From: Crotophaga sulcirostris
Taxonomy: Eukaryota > Chordata > Aves > Cuculiformes > Crotophagidae
Assembly (NCBI GenBank): GCA_013397455.1
Contig: VYZB01000056.1
Location: 198,046 to 262,045, forward strand
DNA: 64,000 bases
Reading direction: 5' to 3'
Position 1 is the first letter of the stretch, and every line of letters starts with the position of its first letter. Below are positions 35,395 through 46,944 of the stretch, piece after piece. The position numbers and the translations under genes are program-made. Under the pieces are notes generated by a model that worked only from the letters and a program-made list of their open reading frames with translations, was not told where the DNA came from and searched no databases.

Positions 35395-35570
35395 TGGAAT
35401 TGGATTAGGATATTATTCAAATGCAGCCTTTTTACTGAATTAGAGGGTTAACGGGTTTTAATGTAAAACTAGCTTTACTTTATTGCTGCCTGTTGCCAGA
35501 GGCCTGTGTGGGCTGTTATCTACTTAAGGGGACGGCAACCAAGTCAACGCGTGGAGGATATCCAGCGGGC
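35395..35570. promoter_or_regulatory. candidate noncoding element
   Basis: Contains 'ggaattggattaggatatta', 'attcaaatgcagcc', 'actgaattagagggttaacg', 'gttttaatgtaaaactagc' and a CpG-bearing end 'ggggacggcaaccaagtcaa'. Several ATTA/GATTA cores fall within 100 bp. Confidence 0.33.
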
Positions 35571-36784
35571 CCTGGTTTTCCTGGGAGCTGTGAGTCCCTC
35601 TGCTTCCAGGGCTGGGTGATTGTGCTGAGTGATGCTTCCCGCTGCTCTCAGAGTCAGGCTGTGTGCCAGTGCCCTCCTTGGTTGCTCAAAGGCACTCACT
35701 GCCTTTAGAAAACTCTTGACCACATTCTGTGTTGTTTTTCTCGCTGTCCCATGGGAGGAGGCAGGGGACTCAACGCAGGCATGAACAGGCAGGTAGCATC
35801 CTACTCTGCAAGCTATTATTCTCCCAAGCTGTGGGCTTGAATTGCTGCTGCTTACAACATGCCCCCCATCCCTCTGCCCAGCTGCAGGTGGTTTCTTTTC
35901 ATCACCATTGCACTGCCTACAGCATTGGAGCTCTTCTCATCCCTTTTGTCCCATCTTGCCTTTACAAAGTCTTCCTCACAGGTGTGCCCCACAGAGGGGG
36001 CTGTCAGAAGAGCTGAGGGGCCAAACAAGCTTGGCTTTTTGCAGCAGGCACCGTAAGTGCTGTTTGCCAGCCCTTTGCCAGGGCAGCAGGGAAAACTTGC
36101 ATCCCCCTGTGTCATACTCACTGCTTTCCAGGCCAGCTGCCTGCTCCAGGCAGGAGCTCTGGGATCTCAAACCTTTCTTTCTGCCTGTTGGCATTAGCAG
36201 CCATCCCCTTCTCCCCAGCAACTCTACCAGCTTTGCTTGTCTGCTAGCAGAGGCAATAAGTATGATGTCTTGAAAGTGTCTTCCTGAGCAAGATGTAGCA
36301 GAAAACATGCAGGAAGGATTTGAGCTTCAAAAAACCCAGTGCTTTGGTTGCTGCTCCCTTGAGATGGAAGTAGCAGCATGAAAGCCAGGTGTGCTGCTGG
36401 TGAAGTGATGCTGTCCCATAGAGAACTTCCCTCACTGCCTCAGTTTCCCTGTCTGCAAATCATGGTGCAAACCTACAGGTGGAAGCAGCTGTGCGCTGTG
36501 CCCATTCCCACATCCCTGCTGAGAGCAGCCTGGCTCCCTGCCGGGTGTGCAGGTGTGCTGCAAACTCCTGTTTTAACTAGCAGTCAGGGCTTGCTTCAGC
36601 TCCTAATTGTGTCCCTTCCTCCTTCCACCAGCCCTCTGCAATTGCAAACCCCTTTTGCTTCTCCCCTGCCGGAGGATTAGCCAAGGGATGCCACTGCTAT
36701 TGCCTCATCATTTCCGCAGCTCGCATGGAAACCTCCTTTACCTTCCCTGCAGCCAGCATTAAAATATTCTGACTGTGTCTAAGG

Positions 36785-37003
36785 GATCAGACATTAGGAT
36801 TAGACATTAGGAAGAAATTCTTCACGATGAGGGTGGGGAGGCACTGGCACAGGTTGCCCAGAGGAGTCGTGGCTGCTCCATCCCTCAAGGCCAGGTTGGA
36901 TGGGGCTTTGAGCGGTGGGAAGTGTCCCTGCCCATGGCAGGGGGGTTGGAACTGGATGGGCTTTAAGGTCCCTTCCAACCCACACCATTCTTTAATTCAT
37001 GAT
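36785..37003 (+). mobile_element. CR1: CR1 retrotransposon, internally deleted 3' fragment
   Basis: Collinear CR1 blocks: 'gacattaggaagaaattctt', 'gggtggggaggcactggcac', 'ggttgcccagaggagtcgtg', 'ggatggggctttgag', 'gtccctgcccatggcagggg' and 'ggtcccttccaacccacacc'. The piece normally reading 'gaggtgttcaag' before 'gccaggttgg' is missing, and so is part of the 'caacctgatc' block, so two small internal deletions are visible. The first 13 bp are duplicated ('gatcagacattag/gattagacattag'). Confidence 0.93.
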
Positions 37004-37429
37004 CAGACAATTCGCTGCTGGGAAACCAATGGCCAGGAAGCAGCTGGGCTGATCTGCAAGGTGACTCCCAGTAGCTGGACCCCATCGTGGAAGAGGACAG
37101 CAGCAAACTGGCATCGTCCTGGGCTGCGGTGACCCACAGGAATGGTTGTCTGGGATGCTGGCTGGAGATTTAGGGAGCATGAGCTTCTCCTTAATATTAC
37201 GGCGTGTCTGGACCTTACCCTGAGTTGTACCATGACCAGCGTTTGGCATCACCACTTTCCAGTTTTCACCATCACTTCCCAGCTTCCACTACCACCTTCC
37301 TTGCTGGGAAATAAGACAGGAGAGCAAGGAGGCAGCGTGCAGCTTTCCTTCCTCTGGTGCGCGGCTGCGTGTGACTGAGATACGCTGCCTCCTGTTTTCC
37401 CTAAATATATGCATTGGAGAGGGAGAGAA

Positions 37430-37545
37430 ATCGCATGGCAGGTCTTGAGATTTCAGACTTAGCCATTCATGAATAATAATCAGGCTCAGTAATTCACAGT
37501 AAATAGGTATCCAAATTGGCTAATAAGGGAAGCTTTCACCCCAAA
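37430..37545. promoter_or_regulatory. candidate noncoding element
   Basis: A short island with 'agccattcatgaataataat', 'caggctcagtaattcacag' and 'aaattggctaataaggg'. Homeodomain-like cores cluster within 100 bp. Confidence 0.33.
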
Positions 37546-39263
37546 CCGGAGCTAGGAAGAGAGGCAGAGAGAATATCAACCGATGTTGGCTGAGGCGGGC
37601 GTGTGCATGGTGTGACCTGAATCAGTGAAATATGGAAAGTGATGCCAGCACGAGAGTGGGGAAACCGGAAAGCAGCAATGGGGAGGCCCCTGGAGAAGGG
37701 AAGGCATCCAAACCACCTCTGCGATGGGGCAGCGGCAGCCAGGCTCAGACCTATCCAAGCACTGATCCCTACATTCCACAGTCCATAGTTAGTGCCACGT
37801 AATTATGTTCAGCTCTCTCTTCCAGCCCCAGGACTATACTGGGTGATGGGCCCAGCCCATGCGTCCTACTGGTGCTCCTGCCCCACAGCCCACCTGGCCA
37901 GAGGGTACGGACCCAGTGTCATCACATCTCCCAGCGTGACGTCCCCAGCTCAGGGCTTAGCAAAGCTGCTGGGACAGTGATTGCACACAGGGCTGGCTGT
38001 CATGGGGAAAGTAAGAGCAGGAAAGGAAAACAGAAGTGATTGGGGCGGAGGGGGGGAAAGGTTTTCTTCATTTTCACTCAGCTAAAAATCAGATTTTGTT
38101 TTGTCTACTGTTTGATTTTCTCCTGTGAGAGCAAACGAGGGAGTAGTAGGAGCTGAGTTCAGGTGCAGTGAGGTGGGCTACCTGTCCTTATCTTGCACCA
38201 GTGGGGAGGAGGTACTGCCCCACAGGCACCCCTTGCACATGGAAAGCGGCTCCCAAGGGTCAGATGAGGACAGAGATGAGCAACGGGAGCTCAGAAGGTC
38301 ACATAGACCTTCCCTAGCGCAGATCAGCTGCTGCTTCCCAATGAATGTTCCTCTAGCAGCATCTTAAGACAGTGTTAGATAGAGTTAAGATAAATAAAAA
38401 ACTGGAAAAGCACCTCTGCAGATCTCGGTCGGTGATTCAGGCTATTTAAATAAGCAGAGTAGAAGCTGAAAATGCAGCTGATGAGTAGCTGAAGGAAGGA
38501 TGCCCCTCGGAGGGCTGGCTGTTGCCAGGCGGTGTTTTGCAGCTGCTAAATGACTTTTTAAATTGACAAGAAACCTGCAGCCACTTCTGCAGTCCCCTTA
38601 GCTCCCTTATATAGGGCAGCGCAATGGCTGGAGAGCATCGCGCTGTCGCTTTGCTGGGTTACCAGATATTACAGTCCCACTGTCCTACAGCAAGGAATCG
38701 CAACGGATTCAAAATAAACCACAGCAACTCTGGCCAAAGGCGATTTTCCTCTTGCCCTTGCCACCTCTCCCCTTCTTGTGCTGCTGGATTGAGGACAGTC
38801 ACAAAATCTAGCACGCTGGGCCGTGTGAAGCAAGCAAACCTCCTTCTTTTTCCTTTGCTCTGTGACTTGGCTTATTTAAGTCTGTTGGAAGGTGGTTTTG
38901 AGGTGTGTGGAGTGTTTTTCCTTGGGATATGATGGATGTTCTCAATGCCCCAGCAGCTGTAGCACTGCAGAGGTGGTGGCCGGACCCCCCCCACCATGTC
39001 CCTCCATCTCTTCCTGACAGCTTAAACCATCCCTCACGGCCCAAAACCGGAGGTGGGATTTAGCGGGTGTAATGAGGACAGCTTTATAAGCCACGAGAGA
39101 TGGAGAGGAAATCATGCTCCTGCCTCTCCTGTGATTGGTGACCTAAAATCTTTTTTGCAGGTAAGCATAGCCCATATTAGCAGCCATCCCACTGAGGCTG
39201 ATGGAGCTGGAGAGGTGCTTGAGTGCTGCTCTCTCACAAGTTCAATGTTTTTTTACTCTGTCA

Positions 39264-39571
39264 GCTTAGAAATCAGACCACAAAATGCAAAATAAAGCTC
39301 CACCCAAAGCACCATGAGAGGTCTGTCCCCACCGTATACTAAGTCTCTGGGCAGGCACCCCCATGGGGCTATACCCTGCCTTTGCAAGGTCCACCCTGCC
39401 CAGAGAAACCCAGCAGCAAAGCCCAAGCTTGACCTCAGCCTCATCACTCTCACTGACCCTCAGCGAAACTGTGAGCCCCATGCAGAGACTTGGTGTATGG
39501 CCAGGCCCGAGATCTCTCATGGCACTTTGGGTAAAGCTTTAATTTTACATTTTGTGGTCTGATTTCTCAGC
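39264..39571. repeat. long imperfect inverted repeat (MITE-like or hairpin)
   Basis: The left arm (39264-39370) and the reverse complement of the right arm (39473-39571) align over about 100 bp. The outer 60 bp differ at only about seven positions plus one indel, nearly all transitions, and both arms then share 'aagtctctg' and 'catggggct' with a 12-13 bp length difference. The loop is about 100 bp. The ends read 'gct-agaaatcagaccacaa'. No target-site duplication is obvious and no transposase is present. It could be a nonautonomous DNA transposon or a locally formed palindrome. An RNA from either strand would fold into a long hairpin. Confidence 0.85.
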
Positions 39572-40194
39572 CAATGAAGTAGAAAACCTTTTCAATTTCT
39601 TTTCCCTCTACCAGGCTCTGTGTGGGTGTGCGGCATGAGCTGGGGCCACTGGCTCAGCCCGAAGCAGGACCCCACTCCCTGGGGCTGGGAGCATCCCTGC
39701 AGTGCCTAAGTTAACCCAGGTTATTTCAACAGAGCCGAGCCAGGCAGAGGTGGTGCTAGTGGCTCTGTAACACCTGATGGGGAGGCAGAAACAGGCAGAT
39801 TGCAGGCAGGAGCAGTTTTAATTCCATTTCCAGCTGAACCCAACCTGATGTGTCAGACTGGCCTAAGAAAGCCGTGGAAACAGGAGGACAGGCTGTCCCA
39901 GGAGCAATTTTAAGCACGTGTCAGAAGAAGTGATGCAGGGCTGTGGAGGGCTCACACTGGGGGCTTGCAGCTCACCATCCTACCCACCCCTCAGCAGGAT
40001 AAACAGGACAGGCACATCACCCTCAGGAAGCTGCAAACCAGGGCAGGCACTCCTCCCACCAGAAATTTGGGCTGAAAAATGAGAACTGGGAAATTAAATT
40101 TTAAAAAAAACAAACCCACCCCACTCTGTGTTTCAGCTGCTGTGCCTGGAGCCCCGTGCACCAGGCAGTGAGGGTGACGGCAGGCAGGAGCCTT

Positions 40195-40425
40195 GGACTT
40201 GTTAGGATTCAGCCGTTAGATCTCTCCTTTCTCTCTGATGGCTGAGTGTGATTGACACTTACAAATTACCCAGCCAAAAGTGTCGAGTCTTTGACCCCTG
40301 AGTAACATCTTTGGCAAGCCTGAGATTTGCCAGCATTTTGTCATCTAATTACTACAAATCCCTTGAAAATTCACTGGCTGGTGAATTTTTAATGCGGGAC
40401 AATTTCAATGTGATGCATCGCCCAG
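40195..40425. promoter_or_regulatory. candidate conserved noncoding element
   Basis: Words include 'gagtgtgattgacacttaca' (MEIS/TALE-like TGATTGACA), 'acaaattacccagcc', 'gtcatctaattactacaaat', 'cactggctggtgaatttttaa' and 'caatttcaatgtgatgcat'. It is repeat-free with sharp borders against C/T-rich sequence at 40440. The co-occurrence of a TALE-type and several TAATTA-type sites is typical of developmental enhancers. Inferred. Confidence 0.42.
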
Positions 40426-41039
40426 ATGGGCACGCACACGTGCTCCTTTCCTCTCCCCCGCTGCCTCTTCTCCTTCCCTTTCTTCTCTCTCTCCGCTTCC
40501 ACACCCTATCCTGTTTCTTACCTCCCTCCTACCCGTGCGCATCCTTATTTGCTGGCATCCCTCCCTGGAATCTCCTTCCTGCTGGAGGAGCCAGCCATGC
40601 CCAGGATGGAGCCCAGCACTTTGTGTCCTCCCCAGTCCAGCCACACCGCACCCGAGTCCCCATCACTGTCTCACTGGTGGTGGCAGGGAGCTGCTATGTG
40701 GCATTAATTTCTTTTTCCATCTTCTCAGGTCTCACTGATGGATGGAGAGGGAGAAGCCTCCACTGGGGACTCGGCAGTCAGCACACTTGTTGCCAGCACA
40801 GTCCACTCGTCCTGTGAACCCAAGGGCTGATTTATGCCATGCATCCAGGTCTTGGTATTCCCAGCCTTTTAAACAGAAGTTGAATTCAGAGCAAGAGGAA
40901 CCCTTGTCTGCTGGCAGCTCCTGCCCGAGGTTCACTTCTTAAATACAGGCAGGGATGTGATTCCTCTCACCAGCCTGGTGGCACAAAACCTGGGGAGACG
41001 GATGCTTCCCCTGCTGATCCCAAGGAGTCCAGCAGAACC

Positions 41040-41215
41040 TGCTCTGTGTCTGAATTAAGTAATTCCTGTACATTAAAAGCCATATGTATATTTTAAGACT
41101 TTTCCAACCGGAGTCACATCTCAGGTTTGTCTGGATTTGTTTGTTCAATACATATTCACCACAGCAAGGTAGTTATTTTGGTATGATAGGGAGATAAGCA
41201 TATTTTAGGAGGGAG
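41040..41215. promoter_or_regulatory. candidate noncoding element
   Basis: AT-rich block with 'gaattaagtaattcctg', 'acattaaaagccatatg', 'gttcaatacatattcacc' and 'gagataagcatatttt' (GATA-like). No repeat or coding signal. Confidence 0.28.
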
Positions 41216-43919
41216 GCCTGGGGTTTGCTGCGTTTGGCTTTTTGTGCCTGTGTCATTTCTGTCCCCGCTCTCAGGCAGTCGCCTCCCATCTCTCCCTTCC
41301 CAGCTTTCAAAGGGAAAGAGGCTTTGCTTTTCAACCAGGGTACCGCTTTACATATGTATGCAGCTGATAAAGTATTTTCACTTCGCCCCTTTCCCCTCTG
41401 GGAATCGCTGTCTTACGGCAAAACTGTTTTGTCTGACAAGGGCTGCAACAGATTACACGTGTTGGCTGCAAACACAGGGCCTTTTTTTTTTTTGCCTTTT
41501 TTTTTGCCTTTTTGAGAACTGCATACCTTTAAAAAAAAAAATCTCTATCTCCGCACTGCCATTGTGAGCGCTGCCTTTTGCCTCGTGTCCCCAGGAGCAG
41601 CCCCATGTTCACATCTGCTTGTGGCATCAGGCATCCTGGCATGATGCATCTCACCCAGTTGTGTGTCCGGATTGTTCTTCTCACATGAGCTTAATTTGAG
41701 CCCGAATCCGCAAAAAATGCTGCTGATTTTGTTGGGGTTGAGCACTTCAATTGGTTTGACCTGGGGTTTTGGCTGTGGTTTGGAGTGGGATTTCTGTGGA
41801 CCCCTCAGCATCAGTGGAGATCAGTAGCACTTGGAGGAGCAATGCCCTCATGCTGCTGAGAAACATGCACTGAGTTTCCCACCAGTAAGCAACCAAGTGT
41901 GATGGACTTGGTGGCTCGGGGACATGCAAGACACCTCTTTCTGACCCAAACATGGGCCTCAAATTCCTCCTGTCTCCTCTAACTGGGAGCCAGGTGGGAA
42001 AGGCGTGCGCTATGCTTTTCAAACAGGTTTTGAAGAGTTAACAGCAAAACCTTAAAATCCCAAGCTGGCCCTAGCAGGAGAAGAGCAGAACCAGGAAAAC
42101 TCTGCCCGGGAAGGGGCTCTGGTCTTCCAACTTCATCTCCTGAGCTGCCCCTTCCAGAAATGTCCCGTGTTCTCCCCGCAGGAAAACAGCACAGACACCC
42201 AGGGGGGAAGGGCTCGGAGGAGGTGGTTTTAGGCACCCGGGACTAAGGAAACAGCAGGATTCACTGGTCTCTCACTGTTCAAAAGCTGCACACCGGGGCT
42301 GAGACGTGCCCAGATTTTAGAGGGAAAAAAAATTAGGACTCTGCAGTGTCTTGGAGAGGGCACCCAAAGCTGGAGGTGCCTGAGGATGCTTTGGAGGGGA
42401 GGAGCTGTACTGCACTGGTGCCATGGGAGGGGTGCAGCATGTGTGCTCATCACTAATCTAGGCAGTGTCTTGCCTGCTTTAAAGGGAAAATACAAGATGT
42501 TTAGCAATGTGAATGAAAAATTAGGGTGCGTCACTGTAGATGGAAGGCAGCTCAGGAGAAAGCTGTCCTCCAGGAGGGATACTGACTGGAAGATGATATG
42601 TGAGATGGGGAACCCAGACTAGATGCTGTGGGGAAGCATGAGCTGCTGAAAGCGTGAGAGATACAGGGTTCAATGTATCTCCAAGTGAACTGAAGCCAAA
42701 AGCCCATCCTTTTGCACTGGGTTTTGTGTGATGCAGAGGACCCAGAGTCACACCAGGGTGCCTGTAAGGGACCCACAGTGCGAGCAGCTCTCCCAGTGCC
42801 GCTGCCGATGGACATTAGTCCTATCTGCTCCCAAAGACCTCTGATGATCCCAGCATTGAGCAAACTTTGGACATGGACACCGTGCATGAGCCGTGTCACC
42901 ACTGGGAATGATGCTTAGACCCAGGGAGAAACTGTGATTGTCTCAAGTGTTAATCTCACCAGATCCACCTGGCATGGGAGGTTTTCACTGCCATTTCTGG
43001 GCAAGAAGGTCCCACCAGCAGCACAGTCTGACTCCAGCCTGACTCCATCCTTCTGGGCACCTTGGGGATGGGCACTTTCATGCCTGAGGACACCCAAAGT
43101 GATGTGAAGCCTAACCTGCTCTTTCCTAAGTTAGCATTCTCTTTTTTTTTTTTCCCCTGTCTCCCCATCTTCACTCATGGAATCCCATCAAAGCATCAGG
43201 ATCAGGCCCAGGGAATATTTTGCTCCCCCCAGCTCATCTGTGGAGATAATTAACCATGTGCTCCCTCAACTGAAACCAACTATGACTGCACTGAGCAAGG
43301 GGAGACCGAGGCCTGTGGCATTGGTGGGGGATGGATGGGGCAAAGATGCTGAAGGAACCAGGTGAGACGAACCCTCGCTGTGGCGTTTGCCCAGGTTGGG
43401 GCCAGCCCCCAGCCTGGGCTGCTTCATCTCCCAGTCTCTACTTGTCCTTCAGCCCAAGGCTGTTCAGTTTTGGGGATGTCCTTTTTTGCTCTCATTTCCA
43501 GCTTTCTATGCCCTGTTCAAGCCAAGGATGGTTGCTGCATCCTCTCCTGCAGATGTAGGTGCAGCTCTGGTTGACGTCGTGGTACAGCAATGAGCCTGCT
43601 TGGTCCTTTTCCCAGTCTTCCCATCTTACCCCAGTAATTTCTGACCTTCAGCCTCTTATTGCTTCACCCCTCTCCAGTTTTTTATGGAGCCAAGTCTGAC
43701 AGCCTGGAGATGCTCTCAGAAGCTGGGGGGGACGTGGTGGGTCACTGCTGATGGTTCAGCCCAGGGCATCTGCCTGCTGTGTGGGGTGATGCTGCTGGTC
43801 CAGGCAGGATCACTCACACCCCAATGCCTCTCCAGGGTCTTCTCAGGCCTGAAAAGATCCTGGTGCCCACTGACAGCCCATGGCACTCCATAAACCCCCT
43901 GCTCCGGTCACACTGTGAT

Positions 43920-44030
43920 GCCTGGGTAACTAAGAAGTAATTAGTGCCGCTTGCTACAGCGAGTAAAACCCAAATGTCAAAGAACAGCAAAGCTATTAAG
44001 ACCTGTTTTTATTGCACGTTTGCAGCTGAA
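43920..44030. promoter_or_regulatory. candidate noncoding element
   Basis: Contains 'gaagtaattagtgccgc', 'acccaaatgtcaaag', 'gctattaagacc' and 'tttttattgcacg', a HOX/CDX-like TTTATTG core. It directly abuts the GT microsatellite and a CR1 insertion. Confidence 0.3.
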
Positions 44031-44034
44031 GTGC

Positions 44035-44059
44035 GTGTGTGTGTGTGTGTGTGTGTGTG
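44035..44059 (+). repeat. (GT)n microsatellite
   Basis: Twelve uninterrupted GT units, immediately followed by the truncated 5' edge of a CR1 copy. Confidence 0.95.
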
Positions 44060-44193
44060 GTGTTCAAGGCCAGGTTGGATGGGGCTTTGAGCCCCCTGAT
44101 CCAGTAGTAGGTGTCCCTGCCCATGGCAGGGGGTGGAACTGGACGGGCTTTGAGGTCACTTCCAACCCAATCCATTCAATAATTCACCAGCTG
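44059..44193 (+). mobile_element. CR1: CR1 retrotransposon, short 3' fragment
   Basis: 'ggtgttcaaggccaggttgg', 'ggatggggctttgagccccc', 'ggtgtccctgcccatggcag', 'gaactggacgggctttgagg' and 'tcacttccaacccaatccat', then a degraded tail 'tcaataattcac'. It is truncated at its 5' side exactly where the GT microsatellite ends. Confidence 0.93.
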
Positions 44194-44449
44194 GGGAGGG
44201 TGCAGGGCAGCCAAGGGAAACCTGCTCCAGTTTAGAACTTAAAAATCAGGTGAGCTGTGATGTGCTGAAGGGCTGTCCTTGTCTGGGTACCCACTGGGGT
44301 GCTCCCAAGCCTGCATGCTTGATGCCACAGCCAAGTTTTTGGGGAGCAGGCAGGGATCCCACAGCAGGACCACAATGTACCAGCCTACTTCCCATCCCTG
44401 CACCGAGCAGGAGAAGGAGAGAGTGAAAGAAAGCAGGAGGGAAAGGACA

Positions 44450-44650
44450 TGTCAAATCAATCATATTTAAACAAAAGCCTCTTCGGCCCAAGGGCCCTTT
44501 TAAAAGCTGCTTATTTAATTAAAAGTCCCGTTTTCCATATTTATGGTCCTTATTCAGTTAAATATTAACCGCCTGGGCCAGGGCTGGTTTATTCTTTGGG
44601 AAGAGGCAGTGTTGGGAGGTTCATTAAGGCTTTATCAGGCAGCCGAGGTG
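44450..44650. promoter_or_regulatory. candidate conserved noncoding element
   Basis: A repeat-free AT-rich block with 'caaatcaatcatatttaaac', 'cttatttaattaaaagtccc', 'ccatatttatggtccttatt' (a CArG/MEF2-like and partly palindromic stretch), 'cagttaaatattaaccgcc', 'ggttcattaaggctttatca' and a homeodomain-rich end. Called from motifs and contrast. Confidence 0.4.
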
Positions 44651-44656
44651 CCCGGC

Positions 44657-44697
44657 AGATGGATAGATGGAGGGGTGGAGGGATGGAGGGAGGGATG
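44657..44697 (+). repeat. degenerate (GGAT/GGAG)n repeat
   Basis: An imperfect tetranucleotide array 'agatggatagatgg' followed by 'aggggtggagggatggaggg'. Confidence 0.75.
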
Positions 44698-44805
44698 CAG
44701 GACAGCACATGTGGGCATGTGTGGGCAGCCCAGACCGTGGAGATGACAGTGCCGCTGGCCAGGTTCTTTGGAGCCATGACCCATCATCTTCAGGCAAGAT
44801 CAACC

Positions 44806-44918
44806 CCCTAAAGGGGTCTACAGGAAAGCTGGGGAGGGGCTCTTCATCAGGGAGTTCGGGGATAGCACGAGGGGGAAATATTTTCAGCTGAAAGAGGAGA
44901 GATTGATATGAGATCTGG
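44806..44918 (+). mobile_element. CR1: CR1 retrotransposon, internal fragment without 3' tail
   Basis: Matches the block upstream of the CR1 3' end: 'aaaggggtctacaggaaagc', 'ggggaggggctcttcatcag', 'agcacgagggggaaatattt' and 'gaaagaggagagattgatat'. It stops before the 'gaagaaattctt' block, so its 3' end has been lost by deletion or rearrangement. Confidence 0.88.
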
Positions 44919-45887
44919 ACTCACACCCCAACCGTTCCCAGGCCTGTGGAAACAAGACTGATTTCCCCCAGCAGCTCAGCAGGCAGTCCTTGCTGGCGTG
45001 TGACAACCACTGCTGTGCTGCACACAGCTCAGCTGGGTTTTGACAGCTCAGAGCTGTACAAGACCTCACTGAAGGTTCATCAGCCAGCCATGGTGTCCAT
45101 GCACCAGCCTGGCCTTTGGGAGCTCGAGGCAAGGACCTCAGGGGTGGGGGTGGAGGTGGACCTTGCTGGTAGACACATCTTGGGGGAGGGCCAAAGCAGC
45201 ACAGCTGGCTTTAATAAGTTGGCAAAGCCTTCAGAAGGTGTGGGAGAAGATTACATAGGCACCTCTCAAAGGGAGGAGATGAGATGTGGTTTGTAGACTT
45301 CAGCTGTGTTGTTGGTGCTCCCAGGAAATGCAGCTGTGATAGCAGCAACGACAGCAAGTGGAGTGATCACCATGTCGTGGAGAAGATGCTGAGTTGGGGA
45401 GAGATGGGCTGAAGGGTTTGTATGTGGGTGGTGCCTACAACCTAACTGACGCTGTGTGAGATGTCAGTGCTCTTTTTCTGGTCACTCTTCTCCTTCCCTG
45501 CTGGTGTTTACTTTACCTGGCTGTGTCAGGCAGGCACTTGGCTCAACACAGGGTGAAAATTGTCTGATGATTTGATGATGTCAAACTGCTTCAACCTGGC
45601 TCCTGCTTGGTACAGTGTGAGAGGTTCTGCCTTGGTTGGGTAGCTTGTATTAATAGATGGTTATCAAGTGGCTCTTGTATGTCATTTTAGAAGGCAGTAG
45701 TAAAGCAAGAGTTGACCTGGGGTCCATAGCTTTGCTGGAAGCAGGGCTGGTTGGGAGAACTTGACCGGGCTCATGGCATAGCTGTGGATCTGGAGCTGGC
45801 TCAGGAGCTCCACTGATGGGGCAGCCTAGCTGGGGGAAAGCTGGAAGGTACTTGAGGCCAGAAGTTCCTCTGTGCAACAATAGAAGC
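44919..45887. other. intergenic, nothing recognised
   Basis: GC-balanced unique sequence between two CR1 fragments. No exon, RNA gene or motif cluster can be supported. Confidence 0.6.
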
Positions 45888-46240
45888 ATAGAATCATAGA
45901 ATTACCCGAGTTGGAAGGGACCCAAAAGGATCATTGAATCCAACTCCTATCCCTACGTAGGAAACTCCCAACATTCGCACCGTGTTTCTGAGGGCATTCT
46001 CCAAATGCTTCTGGAATACTGGCAGACTGGGTGCCATGACTGCTTCCCTGGGAGCTGTGCCAGTGCTCCATCATCCACTGGGTGAAGAACCTCTTCCTAA
46101 TATCCAGTCTAACCCTCCCCTGGCACATCTTCCTGCCGATAACTCTTATCCTATCATAGATCACCAGAGAGAAGAGATCAGCACCTGTTTCTCCTCCTTC
46201 CTTTGTGAGAAGGCAGATAGAATCATAGATTCTATCATAG
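45888..46240 (-). mobile_element. CR1: CR1 retrotransposon, reverse orientation
   Basis: The reverse complement of the CR1 tail begins at 45888 ('agcatagaatcatagaatta'), then 'gagttggaagggacccaaaa', 'tccctgggagctgtgccagt', 'ccactgggtgaagaacctct', 'tcctaatatccagtctaacc' and 'ctcccctggcacatcttcct'. At 46219-46240 a second reverse tail-like motif ('aatcatagattctatcatag') follows, suggesting another tiny CR1 remnant or a rearranged end. Confidence 0.93.
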
Positions 46241-46944
46241 GTCTTTTCTTCCATGTGCTGCTAGGTTTCCAGTAGACCCATGGGTAACTCTCACAGCACA
46301 GCGTGATGGCTTTGAGTCACCACCATCAAGAGGAACACTATGGAGTGGAGGAGCAGCCATGCTCCAGAAGGTATCCTGGGGCCCTTACCTGGATGGACCC
46401 CAGTGCTTCCTTCTGCTGTGGGGCAGGCTGTGCAGCCCTGGTAGGAGAAGATGCAATGTCCTCCTGTGGTGCAAGATCCTACAGGACAGCCTGCTGTAGA
46501 TGTGCTGAGAGATGCCCTGGGAAGGGAAGGTCCCCTGTGAAGGCCACAGGAGAGTGGGTCTCACCTGAGCAGACACAAAAGCTTGCTCTGAATTCCATCC
46601 AACCTTGTTGCCTTATTTTTTGGACAGCAAGTAGCCTTGATGTGCCAGGTGTTGCCATGCCAAGGCAGGGGATGCAGTGGTGGTGGGACAATGGGACCAT
46701 CTCCCCCTCCATCCCAGCATGGTCAGCACAAACCAAGCCCTCCTCTTCCTCTCCATCAAAAATAACACGACAGCATCCCAGGCAGTGGAGCCCAAAGGGG
46801 AGCCTGCGTTGGCAGGGTGATGCTGGCAGGACAAGGAATGAAACAGAGCCGGCAATGTCCTCCGGGGAGCGGTGAGGAGGGGGGGGATGGCTGGTGTGGA
46901 GAGGGGGTGGCAGGAGAGGGAGAGACGCCGGGTTATCAGAGAAG

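Larger units (their letters stand above)
34821..39263. other. intergenic desert
   Basis: No exon or RNA gene recognised. It contains two small AT-rich islands (35395-35570 and 37430-37545) and one CR1 fragment (36785-37003), listed separately. The remainder is GC-rich unique sequence with noise frames only. 38340-38620 is mildly AT-rich with 'gctatttaaataagc', without further support. Confidence 0.6.
39572..43915. other. intergenic desert
   Basis: No exon, RNA gene or transposon recognised apart from the islands at 40195-40425 and 41040-41215. Homopolymer tracts occur at about 41481-41512 (T) and 43142-43154 (T). The rest is GC-rich unique sequence with chance frames. Confidence 0.6.

Noticed and set aside
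44035..44059. GT array considered as a promoter or Z-DNA regulatory element
   Set aside because: A plain dinucleotide microsatellite at a CR1 truncation edge, with no other evidence of function.
46303..46875. 190-residue + strand frame
   Set aside because: Low-quality composition (Cys, Trp, Ser, Pro), immediately next to a CR1 fragment, overlapped by long frames on the other strand. No family resemblance.
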